From Lachnospiraceae bacterium (GTDB lineage: Bacteria > Bacillota > Clostridia > Lachnospirales > Lachnospiraceae), in NCBI GenBank assembly GCA_017436305.1, contig JAFSDJ010000089.1, positions 1-39,180 on the forward strand: DNA of 39,180 nt, written 5' to 3'. Positions 1 through 7,332 of this stretch are shown piece after piece. A program made the translations under genes and the position numbers. Within the stretch, counting starts at the first letter, position 1, and each line of letters starts with the position of its first letter. The notes under the pieces are model-generated. The model saw nothing but the letters and a program-made list of their open reading frames with translations. It did no database searches and had not been told where the DNA came from.

Positions 1-1
1 A

Positions 2-1534
2 GACGGACCATGTGGAAACTGTGCAAGTTGCCGGGAAATACTGGCAGGCAATTCCATGGACGTACTGGAACTGGATGCTGCAAGCAACAATTCCGTAGAG
101 GATGTACACACATTGATAAAAGCAGCGCAGTATGTTCCGGTGCATAAAAAGAAAGTATTTATTCTGGACGAAGTCCATATGCTTTCAACAGCAGCATTTA
201 ATGCCATGCTAAAAACCATAGAAGAACCAAATGAAAATACCTTATTTATTTTCTGCACCACAGAAGAGCATAAGGTACCGGCAACCATTAAAAGCCGCTG
301 TATGCGGATTGTATTTGAACGTATTCATGAAAATGTAATTTACGAATACTTAAAAGAAGTCTGTGAAATGCCAAAGTATCAGACCACATATGATGAGGAT
401 GCCTTGAAGTTAATTGCCAGGGAATCCGGCGGAAGTATGAGGGATGCACTGTCAATACTGGACCCGTTTTTAAACAGAGGAAAGGTAGAAGCTGAGGAAG
501 TAGCAGAGTATCTTGGGATAGCCTGGGAGGAAAATTTATTTACGGTTCTTGACGGAATAGCCAATCAGGATATGCCAATGGCATTATCGGCATTCAGAGA
601 CATCATCAGACATGGTGGTAATGCCAAAAACTTTGTAAAAGGTCTTATGCAGGCATGTATTGACTTAATTTATGCCGAAGATGAAAAAAGGATAGAAGAT
701 ATTGTCTGCACGAAGCTCTACAAGGCTTATCTTCAGAACATGGCAGGTCATTTTACCAATGACAGACTGTTATATATGGTGGACGAGCTTTCAAAAATCT
801 ATGGAAATGCAAAGTACACTTCCATAGAGTTTGCCGCAGAAACAACCATTATTTCTCTGATGGCATCGGAAACGACCATTTCCAAGATGGCAGAGGAAAT
901 TGAAGTGTTAAAGAAAGAAGTGGCGCTATTGAAGAAACAGGGGATAAATCAGGTTTCCATGACTTCTTTGCCGGTGGATAACGAAAGTGAGGAAACTTTG
1001 GCAGAGGCAGAAGCCATAACAGAAAAAACCATTCAGGAAGAAGCTGAACCGTCAGACTGGCAGGAGGAAGAATTTGCAATGTATGCAGATATGGCAGGCA
1101 GTGAAGAAGAAAGAAGTGTCTGGGAAGTGGCAGGAGCGGAAGCTTTGGGAAGTGCATTTCCTGACATGAATGGGTCATCATTAGCGGAAGAAGCTACTTA
1201 CTTGGAAACAAAAGAAGAACCAATTTCTTCACAGGTAATGGAGAATATAACTGAGGAAGTACCGGAGAAAGATGAAACACAGCAAAAACAGGATTTAACG
1301 GAAGAAATCAGACAGCAGGAGGAAATGCAGGTACAAAATCCGGTACCGGCTGAATGTCTTCCGGCAGGTGCCATAATCGGGAATGATATTCTCTTAAATA
1401 TGGAAACAAAAGAAACGGAAGAAGTAATAAAAGACCAAACTCAGGACATGAAAGGAGAGGGAGCAGAGGAAGAAGATGATGAAGACGATATGTTCTTTGA
1501 TTTTTTCAGGAATGCTTCCTTAGCCAGGCATTAA
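2..1534 (+). CDS. dnaX: DNA polymerase III gamma/tau subunit (5'-partial)
   Basis: Clamp-loader ATPase subunit. The frame is already open at base 2, so the start codon and Walker A lie outside the window. Seen: the end of the DnaX zinc module (Cys codons at bases 11, 20 and 29), the typical DVLELDAASN segment, Walker B as DEVHML near base 170, and the sensor/arginine region TTEEHKVPATIKSRC near base 265. The lid and collar region run to about base 900. After that comes a long, Glu-rich, low-complexity tail ending in EEEDDEDDMFF, with no tau domain that I can recognise. The visible part is 510 residues. A dnaX copy beside nrdGD and anti-restriction genes suggests a replicon-encoded clamp loader, and a delta-like gene occurs at 14.4 kb. 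It could also be the host's chromosomal copy if the window is chromosomal, though its neighbours argue against that. The identity is certain; the replicon assignment is inference. Confidence 0.95.
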   Translation, partial: DGPCGNCASCREILAGNSMDVLELDAASNNSVEDVHTLIKAAQYVPVHKKKVFILDEVHMLSTAAFNAMLKTIEEPNENTLFIFCTTEEHKVPATIKSRCMRIVFERIHENVIYEYLKEVCEMPKYQTTYDEDALKLIARESGGSMRDALSILDPFLNRGKVEAEEVAEYLGIAWEENLFTVLDGIANQDMPMALSAFRDIIRHGGNAKNFVKGLMQACIDLIYAEDEKRIEDIVCTKLYKAYLQNMAGHFTNDRLLYMVDELSKIYGNAKYTSIEFAAETTIISLMASETTISKMAEEIEVLKKEVALLKKQGINQVSMTSLPVDNESEETLAEAEAITEKTIQEEAEPSDWQEEEFAMYADMAGSEEERSVWEVAGAEALGSAFPDMNGSSLAEEATYLETKEEPISSQVMENITEEVPEKDETQQKQDLTEEIRQQEEMQVQNPVPAECLPAGAIIGNDILLNMETKETEEVIKDQTQDMKGEGAEEEDDEDDMFFDFFRNASLARH

Positions 1535-1565
1535 AAGGTGGTTTGGTACATTATTTAAAAAGTGT

Positions 1566-1709
1566 ATGAAGAAAAAGAAGCAGACATATAGACCACCGGA
1601 GGCAACAAAGGAATACTATAAAGAGGTATTGAATGCAATGGATGAAGATATTGCTGATATACCAGGGGTGGATGAGCTTATAAAGTATTTAGATCATGCG
1701 TCCAAATAA
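1566..1709 (+). CDS. small hypothetical protein (47 aa)
   Basis: Short frame in the dnaX-antitoxin gap. It starts ATG and translates to a charged peptide with a Lys-rich N-terminus (MKKKKQTYRPPEATKEYYKE) and an acidic, probably helical C-terminal half. It lies 31 bases after dnaX and just before a good terminator hairpin, as expected for the last gene of the dnaX transcript. There is no clear ribosome site close to the ATG; the nearest purine-rich stretch, GGTGG, is about 25 bases away. It may be translated weakly or by coupling. I recognise no family. The sensible composition and the position before the terminator are the only support. Confidence 0.45.
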   Translation: MKKKKQTYRPPEATKEYYKEVLNAMDEDIADIPGVDELIKYLDHASK

Positions 1710-1737
1710 AAACTGGCGGAATATATGTTTTTGTGGA

Positions 1738-1773
1738 AACAGGCTCTATTATGGTTATAGAGTCTGTTTTTTT
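1738..1773 (+). terminator. intrinsic terminator after dnaX
   Basis: A 12-bp stem (arms 1738-1749 and 1757-1768, one G-U pair, loop of 7) runs directly into a T tract. It closes the dnaX transcript. Confidence 0.85.
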
Positions 1774-1895
1774 CTGCACGATGAAGATTTTTTTGTAGCT
1801 TAATGCCTGAAAATGCCAGGATGATCCATTGCAAAATTGAGAAAAATGGCATATATTAAAGGTGTAAATAATTGTCTATGATAGGAGGAGATTTT

Positions 1896-2132
1896 ATGAG
1901 TACGTTGGAAGCAAATATGGCTTTATTAGCTGCTATTCCAGAGGAAAAGCAGCAGGAAATTCATTCTTATCTTCTTATGATTGTGAATTCCAATAGTGAT
2001 AATCCATTTAAACCGCTTAGTAGAAAAGAAATTTATCAAGAACTTGAAGAATCAAGGGCATGTTTTTCCAGGGGTGAATATATGGATTTTGAAACGGCAT
2101 TGGATGAAATAGGTGAAAGATATGATTTATAA
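1896..2132 (+). CDS. RelB/Phd-type antitoxin-like protein (78 aa)
   Basis: Acidic, helical small protein. The chosen ATG at 1896 follows a strong AGGAGG with normal spacing; an in-frame ATG at 1872 lies upstream of that site and is unlikely. The C-terminal part (SRKEIYQELEESRACFSRGE... ALDEIGERYDL) resembles the toxin-binding tail of antitoxins that precede RelE/ParE toxins in Firmicutes. Its last codons overlap the start of a 23-codon RelE-like fragment, the classical antitoxin-toxin overlap. The toxin is cut off, so the antitoxin appears to be an orphan, perhaps kept as an autoregulator or as protection against a chromosomal homologue. The family call rests on pattern and context, not on a DNA-binding motif I can prove. 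Confidence 0.6.
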   Translation: MSTLEANMALLAAIPEEKQQEIHSYLLMIVNSNSDNPFKPLSRKEIYQELEESRACFSRGEYMDFETALDEIGERYDL

Positions 2133-2193
2133 GGTTGTTATTACGTCAGCAGGAAAAGAATATATAAGCCGTATTTATGAAAAAAGTTTTTGA
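2122..2193 (+). pseudogene. truncated RelE/ParE-type toxin remnant
   Basis: An ATG overlapping the antitoxin end opens a frame starting MIYKVVITSAGKEYISRIYE, a typical RelE/ParE N-terminus (first beta strand and start of helix 1). It stops after 23 residues at TGA. Full RelE toxins are about 85-100 residues, so the catalytic C-terminal part is gone. A terminator follows 20 bases later, so the loss looks like an old deletion rather than a recent frameshift. I see no continuation in the other two frames before that terminator. Confidence 0.65.
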
Positions 2194-2214
2194 TATGTAT
2201 AATGGTATAGAAAT

Positions 2215-2236
2215 AGCTACGTAAGTAGCTTTTTTT
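2215..2236 (+). terminator. intrinsic terminator after TA remnant
   Basis: A 6-bp perfect stem (2215-2220 with 2225-2230), GTAA loop, then seven Ts. Confidence 0.75.
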
Positions 2237-2318
2237 TGTATCTTTTTATTTATCAACTTAAAGGACGGATTTATAAAAAATTCATTTATGTACTAAAAAA
2301 ACTAAATAATTTTATGAA

Positions 2319-2352
2319 AGCAGGTTCTACGGTAGTAGAGTCTGCTTTTTTT
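2319..2352 (+). terminator. terminator/attenuator hairpin abutting nrdG ribosome site
   Basis: A 12-bp stem with two wobble pairs (2319-2330 with 2335-2346), tetraloop GGTA and a seven-base T tract. It ends only about eight bases before the AAAAGGAGG ribosome site of nrdG. Either it ends an upstream transcript or it attenuates nrdG. The same hairpin-then-ribosome-site layout recurs about ten times in this window. Confidence 0.75.
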
Positions 2353-2372
2353 ATAAAAAGGAGGAGCTTTGT

Positions 2373-2960
2373 ATGAAGAATATTAGATTTCATGCCATTA
2401 CCACAGACGATATGAAAAATGGTAATGGCTTAAGAGTAGTACTGTGGGTGGCCGGATGTAGTCACCACTGTAAAGGGTGTCAGAATCCGGCCACCCATGA
2501 CGTAAGTGGTGGAAAGGTTTTTGATGCATGGGAAGAAGCACTTTTCTGGGAATGTTTATCGAAATCCCATATTCAGGGTGCTACCTTTTCAGGTGGAGAC
2601 CCGTTACACCCTGCAAACCGGGAGAAAATTGGACAGATGTGTAAAAAGATTAAGGAACAGTTCCCTAAAAAAGACATCTGGATTTATACCGGATACAGGG
2701 TTGAGAAAGAAAAGGATTCCTTCGTCTTTACAGATGGAACGGAAAAATTTTCTCTTGACTGGCTGTCTTTTGTTGATGTAATTGTAGACGGTCCATTTAA
2801 AGAGGAAATCAGAAAACAGGACCAGAAAAGCCATTTGCTTGTCAAGTGGTGTGGTGACAGCTCACAGAGAGTCATTGATGTGGGAAAAACCATTCAAAGT
2901 GGTACTGTTACCATATTAGAAGGTTGTAAGCCCATCGAGAAAGGAAAGGAGAGTGATTGA
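2373..2960 (+). CDS. nrdG: anaerobic ribonucleotide reductase activating protein
   Basis: Radical-SAM activase that places the glycyl radical on the class III ribonucleotide reductase. Length (195 aa) is normal for the family. The [4Fe-4S] motif CX3CX2C is at C29, C33 and C36 (GCSHHCKGCQNP). The Gly-rich TFSGGDPLHP segment that contacts SAM follows near residue 72. The ATG has a perfect AAGGAGG. The C-terminal tail (about 30 residues, PIEKGKESD end) is Lys/Glu rich. nrdD starts two bases after the stop, so the pair is translationally linked. A terminator-like hairpin just upstream may control the pair. It works only without oxygen, so the host is an anaerobe. Confidence 0.95.
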   Translation: MKNIRFHAITTDDMKNGNGLRVVLWVAGCSHHCKGCQNPATHDVSGGKVFDAWEEALFWECLSKSHIQGATFSGGDPLHPANREKIGQMCKKIKEQFPKKDIWIYTGYRVEKEKDSFVFTDGTEKFSLDWLSFVDVIVDGPFKEEIRKQDQKSHLLVKWCGDSSQRVIDVGKTIQSGTVTILEGCKPIEKGKESD

Positions 2961-2961
2961 G

Positions 2962-5142
2962 ATGGCAGAAGCATATAAATATCCCAAAATAGAAGTGAGG
3001 GTAATAAAAAAAGACGGCAGTTTACAGGAATATTGTCCTGAAAAAATTGTTGCTGCCATTTCAAAATCCGCTGAACGAGTAGCGCTTGAACTTTCGGATG
3101 CGGAAAAAAAGGCTGTTGTGGCAGCGGTAAGTGATAAAATTGACGAATACGGTAAAGACACTGTGCCAGTGGAACGTATACACCGTATTGTTGAATTATC
3201 ACTGTTAAAAATCCGGGAGGAAGTAGGGCTTTCCTACATGAGTTTCCGGAATTATAAACAGGGGTTCTCCGGAATGATGGAGAAGATCTATAAGGAAGAC
3301 CAGCGGATACGTTTCCTTGGTGACAGGGAAAATTCCAACAAAGACAGTTGTCTTGTGGCGACAAAACAGGCTTTGTTACGCTCGGCTACTTCCAAGATTC
3401 TATATGAACTGTTTCAGCTTTCTTTAGAAGAAAGTAAAGCTATAAAAGATGGTTATATTTATGGACATGACGAGGACAGCCGTCGTGATACCATGAACTG
3501 TTGCCTGTTTGATATGCAGACAGTGCTAACAGGCGGATTTAGCATGGCAAACCTTCATTACAACGAACCAAAATCTCTGGATGTTGCGTTTGATGTAATC
3601 GGGGATATAGTCCTGTCGGCAGCAGCACAGCAGTACGGTGGATTTACCGTAGGCGAGGTGGATAAACTGCTGGAACCGTATGCAGAGAAGACCTATAAAG
3701 AAAGCTATGAGAGATACATTTCAATTGGTCTTAGTGAAGCTGTGGCTGAAGAAGAAGCCCTAAAGGATGTCCGGAAAGAATTCACACAGGGATTTCAGGG
3801 CTGGGAAATGAAGTTTAACACCGTTGGCAGCAGCCGGGGTGATTATCCGTTCATTACCATAAGCTTTGGACTGGCAATGAGCCGTTTTGGCAAAATGGCA
3901 AGTATTACCTGTTTAAATGTAAGAAAAAAAGGACAGGGAGAAAAAGGTAAAGAAAAGCCGGTACTGTTCCCTAAACTTGTTTTTCTGTATGACAGAAAAA
4001 TACATGGTGAAGGGTGTGTCGGCCATGATGTATTTATGGCGGGTATAGCATGCTCGCAAAAGTCCATGTATCCGGACTGGTTAAGTCTCTCAGGAGAAGG
4101 GTATGTTCCGGATATTTACAAACAGTATGGGAAAGTAATATCTCCTATGGGTTGCAGAGCATTTTTATCACCCTGGTATGCAAAAGGCGGTATGTATCCG
4201 GCGGATGAAACAGATGAACCTGTGTTTACAGGACGATTCAATATAGGTGTGGTATCGCTGCACCTTCCGCTTATATATTATACAGCAAAGCAGGAAGGAA
4301 AAGATTTCTTTGAGTTGCTGGATTATTACCTGGAGTTAATCCGGGGAATCCACAAAAAGACATATAAATATCTGGGAAATCTTCCGGCAAGCTGTAATCC
4401 CCTTGCTTATTGCGAAGGCGGGTTTTTAGGCGGATGTTTACGACCGGATGAAAAGATTGCCCCGCTATTAAAGTCGGCAACAGCATCATTTGGAATCACA
4501 GCTTTAAACGAGCTTCAGATGGTGTATAACGGAAAGAGTCTTGTAGAAGATGGTGCCTTTGCATTGGAAGTAATGGAATATATTAATGCAAAGGTAACAG
4601 AATTCAAAAAGGAGGACGGCAACCTTTATGCCATTTATGGAACTCCGGCGGAAAACCTCTGTGGAAAGCAGGTGGAACAGTTCAGGGAAAAATATGGCAT
4701 TATAGAGGGTGTATCAGACAGGGAATATGTATCAAACAGCTTCCACTGTCACGTAACGGAAGACATTACTCCGACACAGAAGCAGGATTTGGAATACCGT
4801 TTCTGGAATTATTTTAACGGTGGAAAAATCCAGTATGTGAAATATCCGATAGCATACAATCTGGATGCTATTAAATGTCTGGTTGAAAGAGCTATGGACA
4901 TGGGCTTTTACGAAGGGGTAAACCTGTCATTATCTTTCTGCAACAACTGTGGAAATGATGATGTAGAAATGAAAGACGTCTGTACATGTTGTGGAAGCAG
5001 GAGCCTGACAAAGATAGACCGTATGAACGGTTATTTGTCATATTCTCAGGTATCAGAGCAGCACTCAGACGGAAAGGTATTTACATACTCACGCTTAAGC
5101 CGTCACAAAATGGCGGAAATAGCGGAAAGAAAGAGTATGTAA
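2962..5142 (+). CDS. nrdD: anaerobic (class III) ribonucleoside-triphosphate reductase
   Basis: Glycyl-radical enzyme that makes dNTPs from NTPs anaerobically. The ATG at 2962 has GGAGAG upstream; a GTG at 2953 overlaps that site and is less likely. Seen in order: an N-terminal ATP-cone (about residues 5-95, with VIKKDGSLQEY), the catalytic barrel including SCNPLAYCEGGFLGGC with likely active-site cysteines, then a C-terminal zinc site of two Cys pairs (CNNCG and CTCCG), then RMNGYLSY, whose Gly is the probable radical site. The 726-residue length is usual. It forms an operon with nrdG. Carriage beside dnaX suggests the element supplies its own DNA precursors, as large phages and plasmids often do. 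No truncation is seen. Confidence 0.95.
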   Translation: MAEAYKYPKIEVRVIKKDGSLQEYCPEKIVAAISKSAERVALELSDAEKKAVVAAVSDKIDEYGKDTVPVERIHRIVELSLLKIREEVGLSYMSFRNYKQGFSGMMEKIYKEDQRIRFLGDRENSNKDSCLVATKQALLRSATSKILYELFQLSLEESKAIKDGYIYGHDEDSRRDTMNCCLFDMQTVLTGGFSMANLHYNEPKSLDVAFDVIGDIVLSAAAQQYGGFTVGEVDKLLEPYAEKTYKESYERYISIGLSEAVAEEEALKDVRKEFTQGFQGWEMKFNTVGSSRGDYPFITISFGLAMSRFGKMASITCLNVRKKGQGEKGKEKPVLFPKLVFLYDRKIHGEGCVGHDVFMAGIACSQKSMYPDWLSLSGEGYVPDIYKQYGKVISPMGCRAFLSPWYAKGGMYPADETDEPVFTGRFNIGVVSLHLPLIYYTAKQEGKDFFELLDYYLELIRGIHKKTYKYLGNLPASCNPLAYCEGGFLGGCLRPDEKIAPLLKSATASFGITALNELQMVYNGKSLVEDGAFALEVMEYINAKVTEFKKEDGNLYAIYGTPAENLCGKQVEQFREKYGIIEGVSDREYVSNSFHCHVTEDITPTQKQDLEYRFWNYFNGGKIQYVKYPIAYNLDAIKCLVERAMDMGFYEGVNLSLSFCNNCGNDDVEMKDVCTCCGSRSLTKIDRMNGYLSYSQVSEQHSDGKVFTYSRLSRHKMAEIAERKSM

Positions 5143-5187
5143 AATAAAAAGTTTGAAAAAGGGAAAGAATATGTAGAAATACAATAC

Positions 5188-5340
5188 ATGGAGAATAATT
5201 TGTACTGTGTACGGTATTTTCCTTATTTTAAACAAATGAAAGATGGAAAATTTAAAAAACTGAATTGTAAAATAATTCAGTACATTAAAAAAGTAGATTA
5301 TGAAAGAGGAAAATGTACAATGTGTTATCGTTCTGCTTAA
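5188..5340 (+). CDS. small hypothetical protein (50 aa)
   Basis: Short frame after nrdD. The same frame runs open from the nrdD stop, so the true start could be upstream of the ATG at 5188 if a non-ATG codon is used; no clear ribosome site is seen before the ATG. The product is basic and aromatic, with Lys-rich middle and CxxC near the end (GKCTMCYRSA), reminiscent of a small nucleic-acid-binding or beta-barrel protein. Its stop codon lies in the loop of the long terminator hairpin that follows. No family recognised. Confidence 0.45.
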   Translation: MENNLYCVRYFPYFKQMKDGKFKKLNCKIIQYIKKVDYERGKCTMCYRSA

Positions 5341-5383
5341 TTAGCAGAAGGTATATCACATGCGTACAATTCCTCTTTTTTTT
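5303..5383 (+). terminator. long interrupted terminator hairpin
   Basis: Four paired blocks fold one long stem: 5303-5311 with 5370-5378, 5314-5318 with 5364-5368, 5320-5324 with 5357-5361, and 5331-5336 with 5344-5349, capped by a 7-base loop. A T tract follows. It overlaps the 3' end of the small frame at 5188-5340 and sits about 20 bases before the next ribosome site. Confidence 0.75.
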
Positions 5384-5410
5384 ATGCTTATTGAAAAAGG
5401 AGGAAAGGCT

Positions 5411-5767
5411 ATGCTTTATAGTGAATTTTTAAAAGGAACAGGACAACCTGAAAACATATGGACCCACAAGGAATATGAACGGATTAACCGTATTTATAAC
5501 GATAATGAAAATATGGAAAAAGAAGAGGCGTATGCACTCTTTCAAAACCCGGTCAGACGTGAGGATATACTTGAGATAGAAATGGAAATCATAAAAAGAG
5601 AAAAATTTCAGCTCGAACTAACCATAAAAGGATTAAGGGAAAAGGTCTCTAATCTGGAAGGGCAAGTGAAAGCGGAAAAAGAATGGTCAAATACCTATTT
5701 AAAGGTAATGAAAAATGACCTTAATAACATGATTTACACATTAGAAGATAAGCTTGGCATTATTTAA
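5411..5767 (+). CDS. coiled-coil hypothetical protein (118 aa)
   Basis: The ATG at 5411 has an AAAGGAGG site eight bases upstream; an earlier in-frame ATG (5360) lies inside the terminator and is rejected. The N-terminal 45 residues are mixed. Residues of about 50-110 (EIEMEIIKREKFQLELTIKG onward, ending in a Leu/Asn heptad pattern) predict a continuous coiled coil. No transmembrane segment or motif is seen. It heads a run of three small genes leading to the PAPS-reductase-like gene. Function unknown. Confidence 0.75.
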   Translation: MLYSEFLKGTGQPENIWTHKEYERINRIYNDNENMEKEEAYALFQNPVRREDILEIEMEIIKREKFQLELTIKGLREKVSNLEGQVKAEKEWSNTYLKVMKNDLNNMIYTLEDKLGII

Positions 5768-5816
5768 AAATGTGTAAAAAGTTATAGTGAATTTTGGTTA
5801 TGAAAGGAAGGAATTT

Positions 5817-6020
5817 ATGAATATCATAGAGGAAAAAGATATAAGAGTATGTCCAAATTGCAGAAAGGATGTAGAACGGAGTAATATGCTTTATACAAGA
5901 GACTGCCATGGAATTATCTCAAGACTTGTCTGCCTGGACTGTTATCCGGTGTTGATGAAGCGGGGATATGATGGAGTTTATTACACAGAGGCAGATGAAT
6001 GTATAGAAGCGGATTATTAA
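5817..6020 (+). CDS. small zinc-ribbon-like protein (67 aa)
   Basis: The ATG at 5817 follows GGAAGG at good spacing. Two Cys pairs, CPNC near residue 12 and CLDC near residue 41, with a Cys-His between them (RDCHG), suggest a small zinc ribbon. The C-terminus is acidic and rich in Tyr. Small plasmid or phage regulators and replication accessory proteins often have this form, but no family can be named. Second of three small genes between two terminator-like structures. Confidence 0.75.
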   Translation: MNIIEEKDIRVCPNCRKDVERSNMLYTRDCHGIISRLVCLDCYPVLMKRGYDGVYYTEADECIEADY

Positions 6021-6051
6021 TTGTGATAGTACTGTCTTATAGGAGAAATGT

Positions 6052-6240
6052 ATGAACAGAATAGAAGAAATTAACAGAGAAATAAATGAGTGCTATGCAA
6101 TGATAGACCATTTTATTGCTCTAAAAAAAGTAAATCAGAAGCTGCCTCATATCAGAGAAAAATATGAGGAAGAAATAAAGTACTGGAGAAAGGCGCTGCA
6201 GATGTTAAAATTTCAAAAAAGGGGACTTAAAAACTCATAA
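6052..6240 (+). CDS. small helical hypothetical protein (62 aa)
   Basis: The ATG is preceded by TAGGAGAAATGT, a good ribosome site. The product is entirely charged and helical (a probable two-helix coiled coil, MNRIEEINREINECYAMIDH and a second Lys/Glu-rich helix). No motif seen. It is the last gene before the unusual leader of the PAPS-reductase-like gene. Confidence 0.7.
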   Translation: MNRIEEINREINECYAMIDHFIALKKVNQKLPHIREKYEEEIKYWRKALQMLKFQKRGLKNS

Positions 6241-6348
6241 ATCTGTTATGATAGAGAGTTGCGATTAACAATATGCCAAAGCACTTGGGGAAACAGAGGG
6301 TTTCTAAGCGTAGTCGAGAGGCAGGAGTTACGGGTTTTGTGACTCTTT
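6241..6348 (+). promoter_or_regulatory. unusual leader of the PAPS-reductase-like gene
   Basis: A 108-base stretch without a ribosome site for the next gene. It can form small hairpins (CCAA-5-TTGG at 6277-6289, GAAAC-5-GTTTC near 6290-6304), and its ends, GAGAGTTGC and GTGACTC, can pair across the whole leader. A 47-codon ATG frame crosses it and runs out of frame into the next gene. It may be a structured leader or a scar. Part of it (6313-6332) resembles bases 9655-9675 beyond the invertible cassette. Confidence 0.3.
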
Positions 6349-7125
6349 TTGAAATATATTTGCAGCTGGTCCGGTGGAAAGGATTCCACAGCAAGCGTCA
6401 TTCTCGCACATGAAAATAATGAACCTTTGGATATTATATTGCATTCAGAGGTAATGTTTAACAAAAAGGAGGAAATAAGCGGAGAAAGTCCTGCTCATGT
6501 TAATTTTATACGGAATGTATGTAAACCTCTGTTTGAATCATGGGGGTATCAAGTTATAATTCTTCATTCAGATATGGATTATCTGGATTATTTTAATACT
6601 GTGATAGAATATCCGAGAAAGCATATGGAGCATAGAGGAATCAAAAGAGGGTTTCCCTGTTCCGGCAAATGTGGTATTAAAAGGGATTGTAAACTGAAAC
6701 CTATAGAAGAATTTTACAAGTCTATAAAGGAGCCTTACGTACAATATGTGGGAATTTGCAAGGATGAACCGCAAAGACTGGATTCTTTAAAAAAAGATAA
6801 CAGTAAAATTTCTTTATTGGAAAAGTATGGATATACAGAACAAATGGCAAAAAGACTTTGTGAAGAATATGGTCTTTTAAGTCCTATTTACAGGTTTTCC
6901 CGAAGAGGTGGTTGTTGGTTCTGTCCATATGCAAAGAGAGAAGAACATAGAGAAATCAGGGAAAAGATACCGTCTGCGTGGAAAGTGTTCATAAACCTGG
7001 AAAATACTCCGGGTATAGCCAATAATAAGTGGAATGTGTATGGAGAAACATTACATGATAGAGATGAATATTTAAAGAGATACAAGCAGTTGAGTATTTT
7101 TGATTTGTTGGAAAAGGAAGAGTAA
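6349..7125 (+). CDS. PAPS-reductase/ATP-pyrophosphatase family protein
   Basis: Member of the adenine-nucleotide alpha-hydrolase (PP-loop) superfamily, in the branch common in phages and plasmids and related to PAPS reductase and DndC. The PP-loop SGGKDST lies at residues 8-14, which fixes the start very close to position 6349: TTG is the only start-like codon between an in-frame TGA at 6340 and the motif. There is no ribosome site before it. Cys clusters CSGKCGIKRDC and GGCWFCPY may hold an iron-sulphur cluster or zinc. The C-terminus ends in QLSIFDLLEKEE, whose QLSIF resembles a sliding-clamp-binding motif. Role unknown: sulphur transfer, nucleotide or DNA modification are options. A terminator follows. 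Either translation is unusual or the 5' end has been rearranged. Confidence 0.8.
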   Translation: MKYICSWSGGKDSTASVILAHENNEPLDIILHSEVMFNKKEEISGESPAHVNFIRNVCKPLFESWGYQVIILHSDMDYLDYFNTVIEYPRKHMEHRGIKRGFPCSGKCGIKRDCKLKPIEEFYKSIKEPYVQYVGICKDEPQRLDSLKKDNSKISLLEKYGYTEQMAKRLCEEYGLLSPIYRFSRRGGCWFCPYAKREEHREIREKIPSAWKVFINLENTPGIANNKWNVYGETLHDRDEYLKRYKQLSIFDLLEKEE

Positions 7126-7130
7126 TGAAC

Positions 7131-7187
7131 AGAGAGAGAGAATATCATAGATATTTTTGATATTCCTCTCTCTCTTTATTTTTTTTG
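7131..7187 (+). terminator. intrinsic terminator
   Basis: Inverted repeat of an AG-run plus AATATCA with TGATATT plus a TC-run, followed by a T-rich tract. It insulates the upstream operon from the invertible cassette promoter. Confidence 0.8.
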
Positions 7188-7236
7188 CAGTAAATTTTAA
7201 AACAATTCAATTAAAATTAAAATCATAGTAGCCAAA

Positions 7237-7265
7237 TTGAAACAAAGGTGGTATATTGATATAAA
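7237..7265 (+). promoter_or_regulatory. sigma-A promoter outside the invertible cassette
   Basis: TTGAAA (7237-7242), 17-base spacer, TATAAA (7260-7265). Transcription would start near 7272, inside the left inverted repeat, and run into whichever cassette gene is next to it. It lies outside the invertible segment, so it stays fixed while the genes turn. Confidence 0.7.
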
Positions 7266-7270
7266 TAAGA

Positions 7271-7298
7271 GATAATCAAATGTTATCCGTCAGATATT
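7271..7298 (+). repeat. left inverted repeat of invertible cassette
   Basis: 28-base arm beginning GATAATCAAATGTTATCCGT; partner at 9607-9634 on the opposite strand with two mismatches, both in the inner six bases. Confidence 0.85.
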
Positions 7299-7332
7299 GA
7301 ACTGATGAAAAACAAATTCTATGAGGTTTTTT

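Noticed and set aside
849-1181. Minus-strand frame over the dnaX tail
   Set aside because: Leu/Pro-rich reverse reading of the Glu-rich tail; no ribosome site.
2506-2893. Extra frames inside nrdG on both strands
   Set aside because: Shadows of nrdG, whose radical-SAM motif and length are complete.
6273-6413. ATG frame of about 47 codons across the PAPS leader
   Set aside because: No ribosome site and it runs out of frame into the PP-loop coding region; the PAPS-like frame is clearly the coding one there. Kept only as part of the leader description.
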